From Streptomyces sp. PR69 (GTDB lineage Bacteria; Actinomycetota; Actinomycetes; Streptomycetales; Streptomycetaceae), in the NCBI RefSeq assembly GCF_026420845.1, contig NZ_JAOWCB010000004.1:1-64000 (forward strand): a stretch of DNA of 64,000 nt, in the 5' to 3' direction. The position numbers were made by a program, and so were the translations under genes. Within the stretch, counting starts at the first letter, position 1. Each line of letters opens with the position of its first letter. Of the stretch, positions 16,802-28,350 are shown in pieces. The notes under the pieces are model-generated. The model saw nothing but the letters and a program-made list of their open reading frames with translations, had not been told where the DNA came from and did no database searches.

Positions 16802-18196
16802 ATGGCAGGATCGGCAGCCCCTGGCATCGAGCGCATCGTCATCGAGAACTGCGCCATCGCGACCGTTGACGCCGACGACACCGAGTACGCCTCCGGTCAT
16901 ATCGTCGTCGCCGGCAACCGGATCGAGTCGGTCGGGGCCGGCAAGGCTCCCGAGGGCCTCGCGGGCGTCGTACGCCGTATCGACGGCACCGGCCACCTGG
17001 TCACGCCCGGCCTGGTCAACACGCACCACCACTTCTACCAGTGGATCACCCGTGGCCTGGCCACCGACCACAACCTCTTCAACTGGCTGGTGGCGCTGTA
17101 CCCGACCTGGGCGCGCATCGACGAGCCCATGGTCCGCTCGGCCGCGCAGGGGTCCCTCGCCATGATGGCCCGCGGCGGGGTCACCACCGCCATGGACCAC
17201 CACTATGTCTACCCGCACGGCTCCGGCGACCTGTCCGGCGCGATCATCGGCGCCGCCCGTGACATGGGTGTCCGCTTCACCCTGGCCCGCGGCTCCATGG
17301 ACCGCAGCGAGAAGGACGGCGGTCTGCCGCCGGACTTCGCCGTTGAGACCCTCGAAGGCGCGCTCGCCGCCACCGAGGAGACCGTCAAGCGGCACCACGA
17401 CGCCTCCTTCGACGCCATGACCCAGGTGGCCGTCGCCCCGTGTTCCCCGTTCTCCATCTCCACCGAACTGCTCAAGCAGGGCGCCGAACTGGCCCGCCGG
17501 CTCGGTGTGCGCATGCACACCCACGGCTCGGAGACCGTGGAGGAGGAGAAGTGGTGCCATGAGCTGTTCGGCATGGGACCGACCGACTACTTCGAGTCCA
17601 CCGGCTGGCTCGGCGAGGACGTGTGGATGGCCCACTGCGTCCATATGAACGACTCCGACATCGAGGCATTCGCGCGCACCAAGACCGGCGTCGCGCACTG
17701 CCCGTCCTCCAACGCCCGGCTCGCGGCCGGCATCGCGCGCGTGCCCGACATGCTCAAGGCGGGCGTCCCGGTCGGCCTCGGCGTCGACGGCACCGCCTCC
17801 AACGAGTCCGGGGAGCTCCACACCGAACTGCGCAACGCCCTGCTCATCAACCGGCTCGGCGCGCACCGCGAGGCCGCGCTCAACGCCCGCCAGGCGCTGC
17901 GGCTCGGCACATACGGCGGCGCGCAGGTCCTCGGCCGCGCCGGCCAGATCGGCTCCCTGGAGGCCGGCAAGCTCGCCGACCTCGTGCTGTGGAAGCTGGA
18001 CACGCTCGCCCACTCCTCCATCGCCGACCCGGTCGTCGCGCTGGTCTTCGGCGCGGCCGCCCCGGTGACGCTCTCCCTCGTCAACGGCAGGCCCATCGTG
18101 GAGAACGGCCGGCTCACCACCGTCGACGAGGACGCCATCGCCCGCTCCACGCGGGACGAGGCACAGCGCCTGGCGCGCATCGCCGCCCAGGACTGA
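16802..18196 (+). CDS. 8-oxoguanine/guanine deaminase, amidohydrolase family
   Basis: A 464-residue metal-dependent amidohydrolase of the ATZ/TRZ group. Motifs are the metal-binding HxH in VNTHHHFYQWITRGL, MHTHGSE, the metal histidine in WMAHCVHM, the SSNARLAAG segment and the metal aspartate in GLGVDGTASNESGEL. Enzymes with this motif set deaminate 8-oxoguanine or guanine to the xanthine-level base. It would feed urate formation if a xanthine dehydrogenase is present. GAGGATC lies about ten bases before the ATG at 16802; an upstream in-frame GTG at 16766 lacks a site. It follows urate oxidase on the same strand. Confidence 0.85.
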   Translation: MAGSAAPGIERIVIENCAIATVDADDTEYASGHIVVAGNRIESVGAGKAPEGLAGVVRRIDGTGHLVTPGLVNTHHHFYQWITRGLATDHNLFNWLVALYPTWARIDEPMVRSAAQGSLAMMARGGVTTAMDHHYVYPHGSGDLSGAIIGAARDMGVRFTLARGSMDRSEKDGGLPPDFAVETLEGALAATEETVKRHHDASFDAMTQVAVAPCSPFSISTELLKQGAELARRLGVRMHTHGSETVEEEKWCHELFGMGPTDYFESTGWLGEDVWMAHCVHMNDSDIEAFARTKTGVAHCPSSNARLAAGIARVPDMLKAGVPVGLGVDGTASNESGELHTELRNALLINRLGAHREAALNARQALRLGTYGGAQVLGRAGQIGSLEAGKLADLVLWKLDTLAHSSIADPVVALVFGAAAPVTLSLVNGRPIVENGRLTTVDEDAIARSTRDEAQRLARIAAQD

Positions 18197-18211
18197 CAGG
18201 CCCCCATACGT

Positions 18212-18320
18212 CCGGTCGAGGGGGACGGCCCTCGACCGGCCGGCCGTGGACCCGAGCGGGGTCCACGGCAGCCGTGACCGGGGGGTACGACGCCGCCAGG
18301 CGGTGTGCGTGCCCCCCGGT
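18212..18320 (+). terminator. Two perfect 11-bp hairpins in tandem, plus a third
   Basis: 18212-18222 pairs with 18229-18239 (CCGGTCGAGGG arms, loop 6), and 18243-18253 pairs with 18259-18269 (GCCGTGGACCC arms, loop 5). A third possible stem pairs ACCGGGGGG 18277-18285 with CCCCCCGGT 18312-18320. They directly follow the deaminase stop, so termination is likely. The remaining leader to 18504 contains short direct repeats but no recognisable gene. Confidence 0.65.
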
Positions 18321-18504
18321 GCGGTGACACGTGCCAGCCGGTCCCGTGTACCGCCGTCCCCGTGCACTGCTGTCCCCATGCACCGCCGTCTGTGCGCCTG
18401 ACGCATGTCCGTGCACACCACTCGCGCCACCCCGTGCAGCACCCGCACCACCTCCCTGAAACCCACGTCCCCGCCGACGTGTCTAACCGACCGGAGGAAC
18501 ATTC

Positions 18505-19941
18505 GTGGCCGCTCCCAAGCATCCCGTCGACGAGACGCTCCCGCCGTTCAAGATGTTCACCAGCGGTCTGCAGCATGTGGCCGCCATGTACGCGGGCGTG
18601 GTGGCCCCGCCCATGATCGTGGGGCCCGCCGTCGGCCTCAGCGCCATGGAGACGGCCTTCCTGATGGGGGCCAGCCTGTTCACGGCCGGCCTCGCCACCC
18701 TGCTCCAGACCATTGGCTTCTGGAAGGTCGGCGCACGGCTGCCGTTCGTCAACGGCGTCTCCTTCGCCGGAGTCACCCCGATGATCGCCATCGGCAAGGA
18801 CCGCGGGGCCGACGGCATCGCCGTCATCTTCGGCGCGGTCATCGTCGCGGGGCTGCTGGGCTTTCTGCTCACCCCGTACTTCTCCCGGCTGGTGCGCTTC
18901 TTCCCGCCCGTGGTCACCGGCACTGTCATCACCCTCATCGGCGTCTCGCTGCTGCCCGTCGCCTTCAACTGGTCCCAGGGCGGCGACTCCACGGCCGCCG
19001 GCTACGGCTCGCTGCGCAACATCTGCATGGCGGCGTTCACTCTGGCCGTCGTGCTCGTCCTGCGCAGGGTGCTGCGCGGCTTCCTCCAGCAAATCGCCAT
19101 CCTGCTCGGCCTGGCGGTCGGCACGCTCGTCGCGATCCCGCTGAACATGACGGACTTCGACGCCCTGAAGAGCGCCGATCTGATCGGCTTCCCGACCCCC
19201 TTCCACTTCGGCGCACCGCAGTTCGAGATCGCCGCCATCGTCTCCATGTGCATCGTGATGCTGGTGTGCATGACCGAGTCGACGGCCGACATGCTCGCCC
19301 TCGGCAGGATCGTGGACCGGCCCGCCGACCGGCGGACCATCGAGGGCGGACTGCGCGCCGACACCCTCGGCAGCGCGCTCAGCCCCGTCTTCAACGGCTT
19401 TATGTGCAGCGCCTTCGCCCAGAACATCGGCCTGGTCGCGATGACCAAGGTGCGCAGCCGCTTCGTCGTCGCCGCGGGCGGCGGCATCCTGATCCTGCTC
19501 GGCCTGTTCCCGGTCGCCGCCTCCGTCATCGCCCTCGTCCCGCTGCCGGTCCTCGGCGGCGCGGGCATCGTGCTCTTCGGCTCCGTCGCCGCGAGCGGCA
19601 TCCAGACGCTGGCCGCAGCCGCACTGGAGAAGGGCGAGAACGCGGTGATCGTCGCCGTGTCCCTGGGCGTCGGAATGATCCCCATCGCCGCGCCCGCCTT
19701 CTACCACTCCTTTCCGAAGGACCTGCTGGTGGTGCTGGACTCCGGCATCTCCACCGGCTGCATCACGGCGATCCTGCTGAATCTTGCCTTCAACCACCTG
19801 GGAAGGAAGGCGAGTACGGCCGGGAGCACGGCTGACGCCGAGTCGCACCCGACGGCCACTGGGACGACGGCGACTGGGACGACGGCGACGACAGTGCCTG
19901 AGACGACGGCGGGGGAGCCCGTGGCAGGTCCCGGCCACTGA
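18505..19941 (+). CDS. NCS2-family urate/xanthine permease
   Basis: A 478-residue polytopic membrane protein of the nucleobase-ascorbate transporter family, expected to import urate or xanthine by cation symport. It has the N-terminal LQHVAAMYAGVVAPP motif (His in helix 1), about 12-14 hydrophobic segments, and the NAT signature region QNIGLVAMTKVRSR (Q-N-x-G-x4-T-x3-R). A GTG start follows GGAGGAAC. The last 45 residues are a Thr/Ala-rich low-complexity tail (TGTTATGTTATT) that may be dispensable. It ends the deaminase side of the purine island. Within NCS2 the substrate is inferred from context, not residues. Confidence 0.88.
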   Translation: MAAPKHPVDETLPPFKMFTSGLQHVAAMYAGVVAPPMIVGPAVGLSAMETAFLMGASLFTAGLATLLQTIGFWKVGARLPFVNGVSFAGVTPMIAIGKDRGADGIAVIFGAVIVAGLLGFLLTPYFSRLVRFFPPVVTGTVITLIGVSLLPVAFNWSQGGDSTAAGYGSLRNICMAAFTLAVVLVLRRVLRGFLQQIAILLGLAVGTLVAIPLNMTDFDALKSADLIGFPTPFHFGAPQFEIAAIVSMCIVMLVCMTESTADMLALGRIVDRPADRRTIEGGLRADTLGSALSPVFNGFMCSAFAQNIGLVAMTKVRSRFVVAAGGGILILLGLFPVAASVIALVPLPVLGGAGIVLFGSVAASGIQTLAAAALEKGENAVIVAVSLGVGMIPIAAPAFYHSFPKDLLVVLDSGISTGCITAILLNLAFNHLGRKASTAGSTADAESHPTATGTTATGTTATTVPETTAGEPVAGPGH

Positions 19942-20008
19942 GCCGTGCCGGACCGGGGCGCCCCCTGCGCCGGTCAGCGATGTCAGACCCCCGTGCCATG
20001 CTCCGCGC

Positions 20009-22214
20009 ATGGACATCGCACAGATCTTCGCGGACGTGGACCAGGTGCCGTGGGAGGAACTGCGCACCTGCGGCGGCGGCAGCGCGGAGCACGTCCCCGG
20101 CATGCTGCGCGCCCTGGCGAGCGACGACGAGGACGAAGCGGACACCGTTTCCTCGGCCTCTACGAGACGCTGCTGGACGACGGCGCGGTCTGCGGGGCGA
20201 CCGCCGCCGCGATCCCGTTCCTGGCGCGGCTGGCCGCCGCCGGGTGGAAGTCCCGCGAGCTGCTGGAGTTCCTGGGCGCTACGACGGGAGACCCGCGGAA
20301 GGAGCACCTCCGGTCGGCGGAGACCGCCGCCTGCCGCCGTGCCCTGGCCGCTCAGCTGCCTCTGATCCTCCCGCTGACCGGCGAAGCCGCAGACCCGCGG
20401 GTGCGGCAGACCGCCGCCTGGGCGGCCGCCCGCGCCGGCGCGGCAGCCGAGGCGACCCCGGTGCTGCGTCGGCGCTGGGCCGAGGAGCAGGACCCCCTCG
20501 TGCGGGCCGAGCTGCTCGCCGGGCTGGTGCGCCTCGACCCCCGGTGCGCCGAGGAGTTCGCCCTGCCGTCCCTCGGCCCCGAGCGCCACGGCTCCGTGCG
20601 CATCGTCGCCGTGCTGATGTGCCTGGACGCGGGTCTGCCGTGGACACAGTCCCTCCACGAGACGGCGCTGTCGCTGCTGCCCGCAGAACCGCTGGTCCTC
20701 GCCCCGTACGACCAGGAGCGCACCGACCCCGTGCGATATGTGCTGAACGCACTTCTGGCCCGGGGGGCCGACGAGGACAGGGACAGCGCGTACACACTGC
20801 TCGACGCGGCACTGCGGTCCCCCGACCCGCGGGCGAAGGCGGAGGCGCTGAAGGCCGCCGACCACGCCTGCACCGTCTCACGGGCCGCGCCCGGCAGGCT
20901 CGTTCCCGCCCTCGCCGCCCTGCTGCGCGACGCCGCACCGGCGGACGAGCCGGACGTCGTGCGGGAGGCGCTGGACCTGCTGGCCAGGCTCGGCCGGCAG
21001 GCCGCACCGGCTGTACCCGAGCTGACCGCCCTCGCCGCGGCCGACGACGACGATCTCGCGGACTGCGCGCTCGAAGCGCTGATCCGGGTGGTTCCCGGGC
21101 GGCCGCCCCGCTGCTTGCCCGGAGCCCCCTCGGGCTGCGGCCCGGGGCGCTGGCGGCCGCGTGCGGCCTGCCCGAGGACCGTCCGGCTCCGCCGATACCC
21201 TGCACGCCCGAGCTGCTCGACGCGGTCCGCGCCCGGCTGACCGTGCCCGACCTCGAAGCCTTCGACGGGCACATGCTGTCGCGCAGACTCACGGCATGGG
21301 GCCCCGCGGCCACGGCCGCCCTGCCCGAGCTCACCGCCGCGCTGCCCCGGTTCCCGGACGACGTCCCCGGCGCACTCGCCGCCGTCTGCCCGACACACGG
21401 CTCGGCGGACCGCGACCGTGTCGCCGGACTGCTGCGCGCGGCCGCGACGCACGGCCCACAGGCGGGACGCCTCGCCGCCGCCACAGCCCTGCACGAGCTG
21501 ACAGAGGAGACCGGGCCGCTGCTCGACGCGCTCCCCGAAGCACTCGACGGATACGGCCTCCAGGTCGCGAACGCCGCCGCGAAGGCAGCAGGCCTCGGCC
21601 GCGGCGCGGCGCGGCTGCGGCCCTCCCTCCGCGCGGCTCTCGTCCCGTGCGAAGAAACCGGCCGCGACGAGCGGCAGCTGGCGGCGGAGGCGGAGACGGC
21701 CCTGGCGCTCTACCGGCTGGGCGGCGCGGCCGACGAGGCGGTGGCCGTCCTCTCGGGCGTGCTGGACGACGTCGCCCGCGCCCGGCAGGGCTGCCGCTGG
21801 CCGGTGCTCCACGCAGCCGCAGCCGCAGCCGGACTCGGCCCGGAGGGCAGGCCGCTGATCCCCGCGCTGGAGCGCCTCCTGGGGGACCCCGAGACGGCCC
21901 CGGCCGCAGTCGGCGCCCTGCTGGCCCTCGGCCACCGCTTCACCGACCCCGACCGCGTGGCGGACCGGCTCCTCGACGCGGCCGAGTACGCCCCGGGGCC
22001 GGAGATCGCCCTCGACGCGCTCCGGGAACTGCTGGCGCACCACCCGGAGCTGCGGACGAGCGGCGGGGCGCTGCCCCGGCTGACCGAACTGGCCGAACGC
22101 GACCTTCGTGTGGCGGCTTCTGATCTCGTCTGGGAAGCGGTGGTCCGCGACGAACTGTTCCGCGCATGCGCCCGCGACCTGCTGGCCCGGCAGCGGTGTG
22201 CGCCGGTGGCCTGA
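20009..22214 (+). pseudogene. HEAT-repeat-like protein with two frameshifts
   Basis: From the ATG at 20009 the protein starts MDIAQIFADVDQVPWEELRT and GGGSAEHVPGMLRALASDDE. The frame changes near 20148, where FLGLYETLLDDGAV resumes one frame back. It then reads through helical Ala/Leu/Arg repeats (PALAALLRDAAPADEPDVVR) to near 21100, where it changes again in the same direction to RSPLGLRPGALAAACGL, and ends at 22214. Joined, it is about 730 residues of HEAT-like helical pairs. Both shifts equal loss of one base and lie in GC-rich runs, so sequencing error is as likely as real decay. No function is assigned. Confidence 0.6.
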
Positions 22215-22269
22215 CGCCACGCGTGCGCCGTGCGCCATCGTGTCGGCGCCGCGCCGCGCGCCGGGGCGG

Positions 22270-22917
22270 TCAGTCTCCCGGCCGCCAGTCCGGGCGGCGG
22301 CCGCTGAGGCCGATCACCCGGTCGAGCAGCGGGGCGCTCTGCGGGACGGGGACGGGCGGGCCGAAGAGCCCGCCGCTCTCCCCGTCGTCCGCCGCGCTCT
22401 CCGCCGCGGGCGCGAGCAGCCCATACGACACCGTCAGGCTCGCCTCCTCGGGGGCGTACGGCTGACCGGTGGCGCGGGCCAGGTCCCAGCCGTGGATCAG
22501 CAGTTCGTTCAGGGCGACCCGCCCGGCGACGGCAGCCGGGAGGGGCACGCCGCCCGCCTGGGTGTCGCCCTGCCAGGCGGCGGGCTGCCGCCAGGCCTCG
22601 GCCAGTTCGCCGAGGCGCCGCGGCAGGACGGTGCGCCAGTCGTCCCGCAGCACGGGCACCGCGGCGCCGGGGTCCGTGCCGGTCGTCGGCCCGAGGTCCT
22701 TGCGGGCGGCGTCGCGGAAGGCGGCGGACAGGTCGGTCAGATGGGCCAGCAGCTCCCGTACCGCGTACTCGGGGCATGGCGTCGGGTCCGACAGCCGCTC
22801 GTCGCGGACGGAGTCGAGGAGCCGCGCCACGCCACGGGCGGCGGGCCGCAGGTCGGGGTTCCCGGCAGGAGCCGGTGAGATCGGCGAGATCGGCGAGCCG
22901 GTGCTTGGTGAGTCCAT
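22270..22917 (-). CDS. TIGR03086/maleylpyruvate-isomerase-like metal-binding protein
   Basis: A 215-residue DinB/MDMPI-like four-helix protein of the actinobacterial TIGR03086 group, whose better-known relatives are mycothiol-dependent. Family features are the early TPCPEYAVRELLAHLTD with a metal-binding His, and VALNELLIHGWDLARATGQP with a second conserved His and Trp-Asp. The N-terminus contains a short repeat (ISPISPA) from a 12-bp tandem duplication, so the exact start is uncertain. It converges on the frameshifted HEAT-like gene and diverges from the 722-residue protein. The substrate is unknown. Confidence 0.75.
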   Translation of the reverse strand: MDSPSTGSPISPISPAPAGNPDLRPAARGVARLLDSVRDERLSDPTPCPEYAVRELLAHLTDLSAAFRDAARKDLGPTTGTDPGAAVPVLRDDWRTVLPRRLGELAEAWRQPAAWQGDTQAGGVPLPAAVAGRVALNELLIHGWDLARATGQPYAPEEASLTVSYGLLAPAAESAADDGESGGLFGPPVPVPQSAPLLDRVIGLSGRRPDWRPGD

Positions 22918-23025
22918 ACAACGGCAGACCGGCGAGCCGCCCGGAACTCATCGGAGCACGGCCCGCAGGTCACCTGATCGGGCCATCCGCGAACGCCGCA
23001 GCGCGTCTGCCGGGCCGTGCGCTCA

Positions 23026-23038
23026 TAGGCTCCCCCGG
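23026..23038 (+). promoter_or_regulatory. Leaderless -10 box
   Basis: TAGGCT (23026-23031) ends six bases before the GTG start at 23038 and there is no Shine-Dalgarno sequence, so the transcript of the 722-residue protein probably begins at its start codon. Confidence 0.4.
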
Positions 23039-25206
23039 TGACCCAAAGCGCTGCTGCATTGAACGTCGGACTCCAGGGCTTCCTCTCCTGGGCGGAGCAG
23101 GAACGCGGCGCCGCTCCGCCCGCGCGGACCGCGGACGCGGTGCTCACGCTGCTCGCCCTGCGGGGCGCGGACCGCAGGGCGGGTGTGCCGGAGCCGACGT
23201 CCCAGCTGCTCAGGCAGGTGCTGCTCGACGACCTGCCGGTCCTGCTCGCCGCGACCCCGGCGGAGCTGGAGGCGCTCCCCGGCGTCCTCACCGCCCTCGT
23301 CGACCGGGTCCGCGCCGCGGGCCGGCTCAACGCCAAGCGCCGGGCACGGCTGCTGGCCGCCGTCGACGACCTCATGCCCGAGGCGCGCGGCGCGGCCGCC
23401 AGCCCGTGGAAGCTGACCTGGCCGCGCTGGTACGCCTCGCTGCTGCGCGCCGACGGCGTGGACGCCGACGACCCCGACGCCGTGCGGGCGTGGCTCGCGG
23501 CCCATGACGCCCTGCCGCACGCCGATCGGCCCGAACTGCCCGCACCGCTGCACCGCGCCGATGTCACGGCGCGGACCTTCGCCGTGCGGGCCTCGCTCAC
23601 CGAGCGGCTGCTGGCCGCCTTCGCCCGCGATGTGGAGGCCCCCTCCCCGGCCGGGCCGCTGCTGCCGGTCACCCCCGCCCTGTCCGCCGACCGCCCCGAG
23701 GACGCCCTCACCGAGGAACTGGAGCGGATCGCGGCCGCATTGGTCGACCGCTGGAGCGCGGCGGGTCTGAGCGAGGCCCTCGCCGGGCCCTTCGCGCAGC
23801 TCGCCCCCGGCCCCGAGGCCATGCCGCACATGGCGCTCGCGGACCGCCTGCTGGACGAGCACCTCGACTACTACGGCGACTCCGGCGTCCCGCTCCCGCC
23901 GCCCCAGGCGCTGCCCGCCCCCGATGAGATCCTCGGCCTGCTGCACGCCGCGCCGCTGCCCGCGACTCTCGCCACCGGCGCCGCGGACGACGAGGAGCTG
24001 CGCCCGCTCGCCGAGCAGTGCGGCTTTCCCGGCCCCGCGGACATCGTCTGGGAATCCGGCACCCCCGAGGAGGCCGTGGAACTCGCCGCGAACATCCTCG
24101 CCCTGGAGGCCGACCGCATCCCCACCGCCTCGGCCGCCGGGCCCGAAGCCGCCGACGAGGGATACGGCCTCGACGCGGTCCACGTCCTGTACGCCCTGTA
24201 CGAACGCGGCGGCACCCCGGACTCGGTGGCGCGCAAGGCCTCCGACATGGCCGACTGGCGGGTGGACCCGGAGCTGGAGGACGCCCCCGTCGAGGTGCCG
24301 GACACGGCCGCCGCGTACACCGCCCCGTATGTCACACCCTCCGCGGCCGACCTCTCCGCGCTGCTCGGCCTCCCCGGTCTCACCGAGGACGACCGCGCCG
24401 AACTGGACGCCCACGCCCGCGCCCTGGCCGTCGTCGTCGACCGGCTGGCCGAGACCGGCTGCGTCTTCCGCACCGGCGATGCCTACGGGCTGACCTCGTT
24501 CGGCTCCGCCGTACTCCGGCATGTCCTCACGGCGGCCCATGTGGCCGCCCCCGACCTTGGCACGGCCCTCTCCTGGAGCGCCGCGGAGACCGTCCGGGCG
24601 GTTCAGGGCTGGCCGCTCGCCGTCGCGGCCGCGGTGCTCGGGCAGTGGGCCGAGGCGCACGGCGGCGACCCCGCGTGGAGCCAGCTGCTCGGCGCGCTGT
24701 CCGCCGCCAGGGCGGCGGACCTCCCCCAGGTCGCCACCCCCGCGGTCTTCGCCCGCCTCGACCGCGCAGGGATCCCCGCCACGGCGCTGCGCGCCGCCCT
24801 CGCCGACCCGGTGCTCGGCGGCTACGCCCGCCGCAGCCTGCTGGCACGCGGCGAGGACGCCCCCGAGGACGCGGTGCCGCAGAGCGCCCGCGCGGTGCTG
24901 CTGCTCGAAGACCTCGACCAGGCGTGGCTGGCGGACCGGCGCGTCCTGGTCACCGCCGAGGCCGAGGACCGCGCGCCTAAGACGCCGCCCACGGCCCTGC
25001 CCGACGCCTTCGACACGGCGGCGGCCGCCTGGCCCGACGGCCCCGCGGGCCTCCTCCGCGCGCTCGCCGCCGCCGACGCGGGCCCGGCCCTGCGCGTGCT
25101 GACCGACCTCGCCGACCGGCACCCGGACCCGCGCGTGGCCTCCGCGGCATCCCATGAGGCCAAAAACGCCGAAACCCCCGCGCGGAAGCGGAAGCGCACG
25201 CGCTGA
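23038..25206 (+). CDS. Unrecognised 722-residue actinobacterial protein
   Basis: A large soluble protein with no signal peptide or membrane segment. It is rich in Ala, Leu, Asp and Pro and appears mostly helical. It begins MTQSAAALNVGLQGFLSWAE, has an aromatic stretch SPWKLTWPRWYASLLRADGV near 125-145, a conserved-looking LLDEHLDYYGDSG near 285, and an acidic PEDAVPQSARAVLLLEDLDQ region near 620. It closes with a basic tail (ARKRKRTR). The codon use and lack of breaks over 2.1 kb show it is a real gene. It may belong to a Streptomyces-wide hypothetical family, but I do not recognise a domain. A chaperone or DNA-associated role cannot be supported. Confidence 0.75.
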   Translation: MTQSAAALNVGLQGFLSWAEQERGAAPPARTADAVLTLLALRGADRRAGVPEPTSQLLRQVLLDDLPVLLAATPAELEALPGVLTALVDRVRAAGRLNAKRRARLLAAVDDLMPEARGAAASPWKLTWPRWYASLLRADGVDADDPDAVRAWLAAHDALPHADRPELPAPLHRADVTARTFAVRASLTERLLAAFARDVEAPSPAGPLLPVTPALSADRPEDALTEELERIAAALVDRWSAAGLSEALAGPFAQLAPGPEAMPHMALADRLLDEHLDYYGDSGVPLPPPQALPAPDEILGLLHAAPLPATLATGAADDEELRPLAEQCGFPGPADIVWESGTPEEAVELAANILALEADRIPTASAAGPEAADEGYGLDAVHVLYALYERGGTPDSVARKASDMADWRVDPELEDAPVEVPDTAAAYTAPYVTPSAADLSALLGLPGLTEDDRAELDAHARALAVVVDRLAETGCVFRTGDAYGLTSFGSAVLRHVLTAAHVAAPDLGTALSWSAAETVRAVQGWPLAVAAAVLGQWAEAHGGDPAWSQLLGALSAARAADLPQVATPAVFARLDRAGIPATALRAALADPVLGGYARRSLLARGEDAPEDAVPQSARAVLLLEDLDQAWLADRRVLVTAEAEDRAPKTPPTALPDAFDTAAAAWPDGPAGLLRALAAADAGPALRVLTDLADRHPDPRVASAASHEAKNAETPARKRKRTR

Positions 25207-25249
25207 CCCTTGCCGTGCCGCACACGGTATGCCATACAGGTCTGGACCA

Positions 25250-26254
25250 ATGCTGTCGGCTCAGGCCCGGAGGCGATCCGTGCAACGACCCTGCGCAGCA
25301 ACCGCGTTGGCCGCTGCCGCCGTCGTCCTGCTCCTGGCGGCGATGACGGCCTGCGGCCTCGGCGAGGACACCGAGAGCCCCACGACGCCTGCCGGAGTCA
25401 CCGCGCAGGCCGGCAGCGCCACCTCGGTCCATGTGATGTGGGAGTGGGCCACCGACAACGAGGAGGTCACCGGCTACGAGGTCCTCCAAGAGGGCAGGAC
25501 CGTCGCCGCCGTCCCCGGCGTCAAGCGCATGGTGGACGTCAACTCCCTGGAGCCCGCCACCCGTTACGTCTTCACCGTGCGCGCCCGCGACGCCGCGGGC
25601 AACGTCTCCGCACCCAGCGCCCCCGTCCCCGTCACCACCCCCGACGCCACCCCGGACGACCACGAGGCGCCCACCGCGCCCGCCGGTCTGCGCGGCGCCG
25701 CCGACGGCAGCCGGGCCGTCACCCTGACCTGGCGGCCCGCCTCCGACGACGTGGGCGTCACGGCATACGACGTCTACCAGGAGGACACCCGCGTCCACAG
25801 CGTCGGCGGCGACCAGACTGCCGCCCGCATCGCGAACCTGCGCCCCGGCGTCATCTACACCTTCACGGTCCGCGCCCGCGACGCCGCCGAGAACTCCTCC
25901 CCGGACAGCGCCCCCGTCGACCTCACCACCGCCCCCGCCCCCGGCGACGACACCCCCAGCACAGCCCCCACCGACCTCAAGGTCACCGCCCGCCCCGGCA
26001 GCGTCACGCTCACCTGGACCCCGCCGGAAGCCGGCGGCCCCGTCAAGGAGCACCAGCTGTATCTGAACGGCGAACCGGTGACCACGATCGTGTGGGGCGC
26101 CGGGCCTCCGGCGGGAACGGCGACCTACACCTTCACGGTCACGGACCCGCCGGGCACCCGCTACAGCGTCAAACTCCGGGCCAGGCTGCCCGACGGCAAG
26201 TGGGGAGACTTTTCCGCGCAGCGGACGGCGGTGATCCCGAGCAACAGGGTGTAG
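25250..26254 (+). CDS. Lipoprotein with three fibronectin type III domains
   Basis: A 334-residue predicted surface lipoprotein. A basic head (AQARRRSVQRP), hydrophobic core AAAAVVLLLAAMTAC and a lipobox cysteine at residue 35 are followed by three FN3 modules: residues about 45-130 (TPAGVTAQAGSATSVHVMWE to VRARDAAGNVSAPS), 140-230 (APAGLRGAADGSRAVTLTWR) and 240-330 (APTDLKVTARPGSVTLTW). FN3 domains in Streptomyces usually accompany glycoside hydrolases; here no catalytic domain is present. A TACAGG box just upstream of the ATG at 25250 suggests a leaderless start. An earlier ATG at 25229 is possible. It converges on gcl. Confidence 0.8.
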   Translation: MLSAQARRRSVQRPCAATALAAAAVVLLLAAMTACGLGEDTESPTTPAGVTAQAGSATSVHVMWEWATDNEEVTGYEVLQEGRTVAAVPGVKRMVDVNSLEPATRYVFTVRARDAAGNVSAPSAPVPVTTPDATPDDHEAPTAPAGLRGAADGSRAVTLTWRPASDDVGVTAYDVYQEDTRVHSVGGDQTAARIANLRPGVIYTFTVRARDAAENSSPDSAPVDLTTAPAPGDDTPSTAPTDLKVTARPGSVTLTWTPPEAGGPVKEHQLYLNGEPVTTIVWGAGPPAGTATYTFTVTDPPGTRYSVKLRARLPDGKWGDFSAQRTAVIPSNRV

Positions 26255-26319
26255 GCGGCGCGGGTGGGTGTTCCCCTCTCCGCTCTTTCCCGCAACTGGG
26301 ACTCCGCCCCCAGACCCCG

Positions 26320-26405
26320 TGTTCCGGGGGCTCCGCCCCCGGACCCCCCGCGCCTCAATCTCCCCCAGACTCCGTCCGGGGGTACCCCCACGAGGCTGGG
26401 TTTAA
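26320..26405. repeat. GC-rich intergenic hairpin repeat, copy 2
   Basis: GGGGGCTCCGCCCCCGG followed by a CCCGCGCCTCAATCTCCCC block and GGGGGTACCCCC palindrome. It is closely related to copy 1 and, in inverted order, to the block at 47335-47470. Confidence 0.65.
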
Positions 26406-26407
26406 CG

Positions 26408-26447
26408 CTTCAGGGGCGGTCCCCCGCTCGGGAGACCGCCCCTGAAG
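26408..26447 (-). terminator. gcl terminator, 14-bp perfect stem
   Basis: 26408-26421 (CTTCAGGGGCGGTC) pairs perfectly with 26434-26447 around a 12-base loop, 18 bp beyond the gcl stop codon. It separates gcl from the convergent lipoprotein gene. Confidence 0.7.
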
Positions 26448-26464
26448 GGTCAGAGTGAAGAGCG

Positions 26465-28252
<1,788 letters not shown>

Positions 28253-28350
28253 GGGTGCTCCTGCTTGGGCCTTGCGGATCGGGCTCTGTCGCGCCACCTG
28301 AGAGCTGCGATTCCGTACGGGGATTCCGCACCGCACACCCCCCGTGGGGA

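Noticed and set aside
17587..20865. Minus-strand 1,092-codon open frame opposite the deaminase and permease
   Set aside because: It is an antisense shadow caused by GC bias; the plus-strand genes have clear families and the antisense translation is low-complexity.
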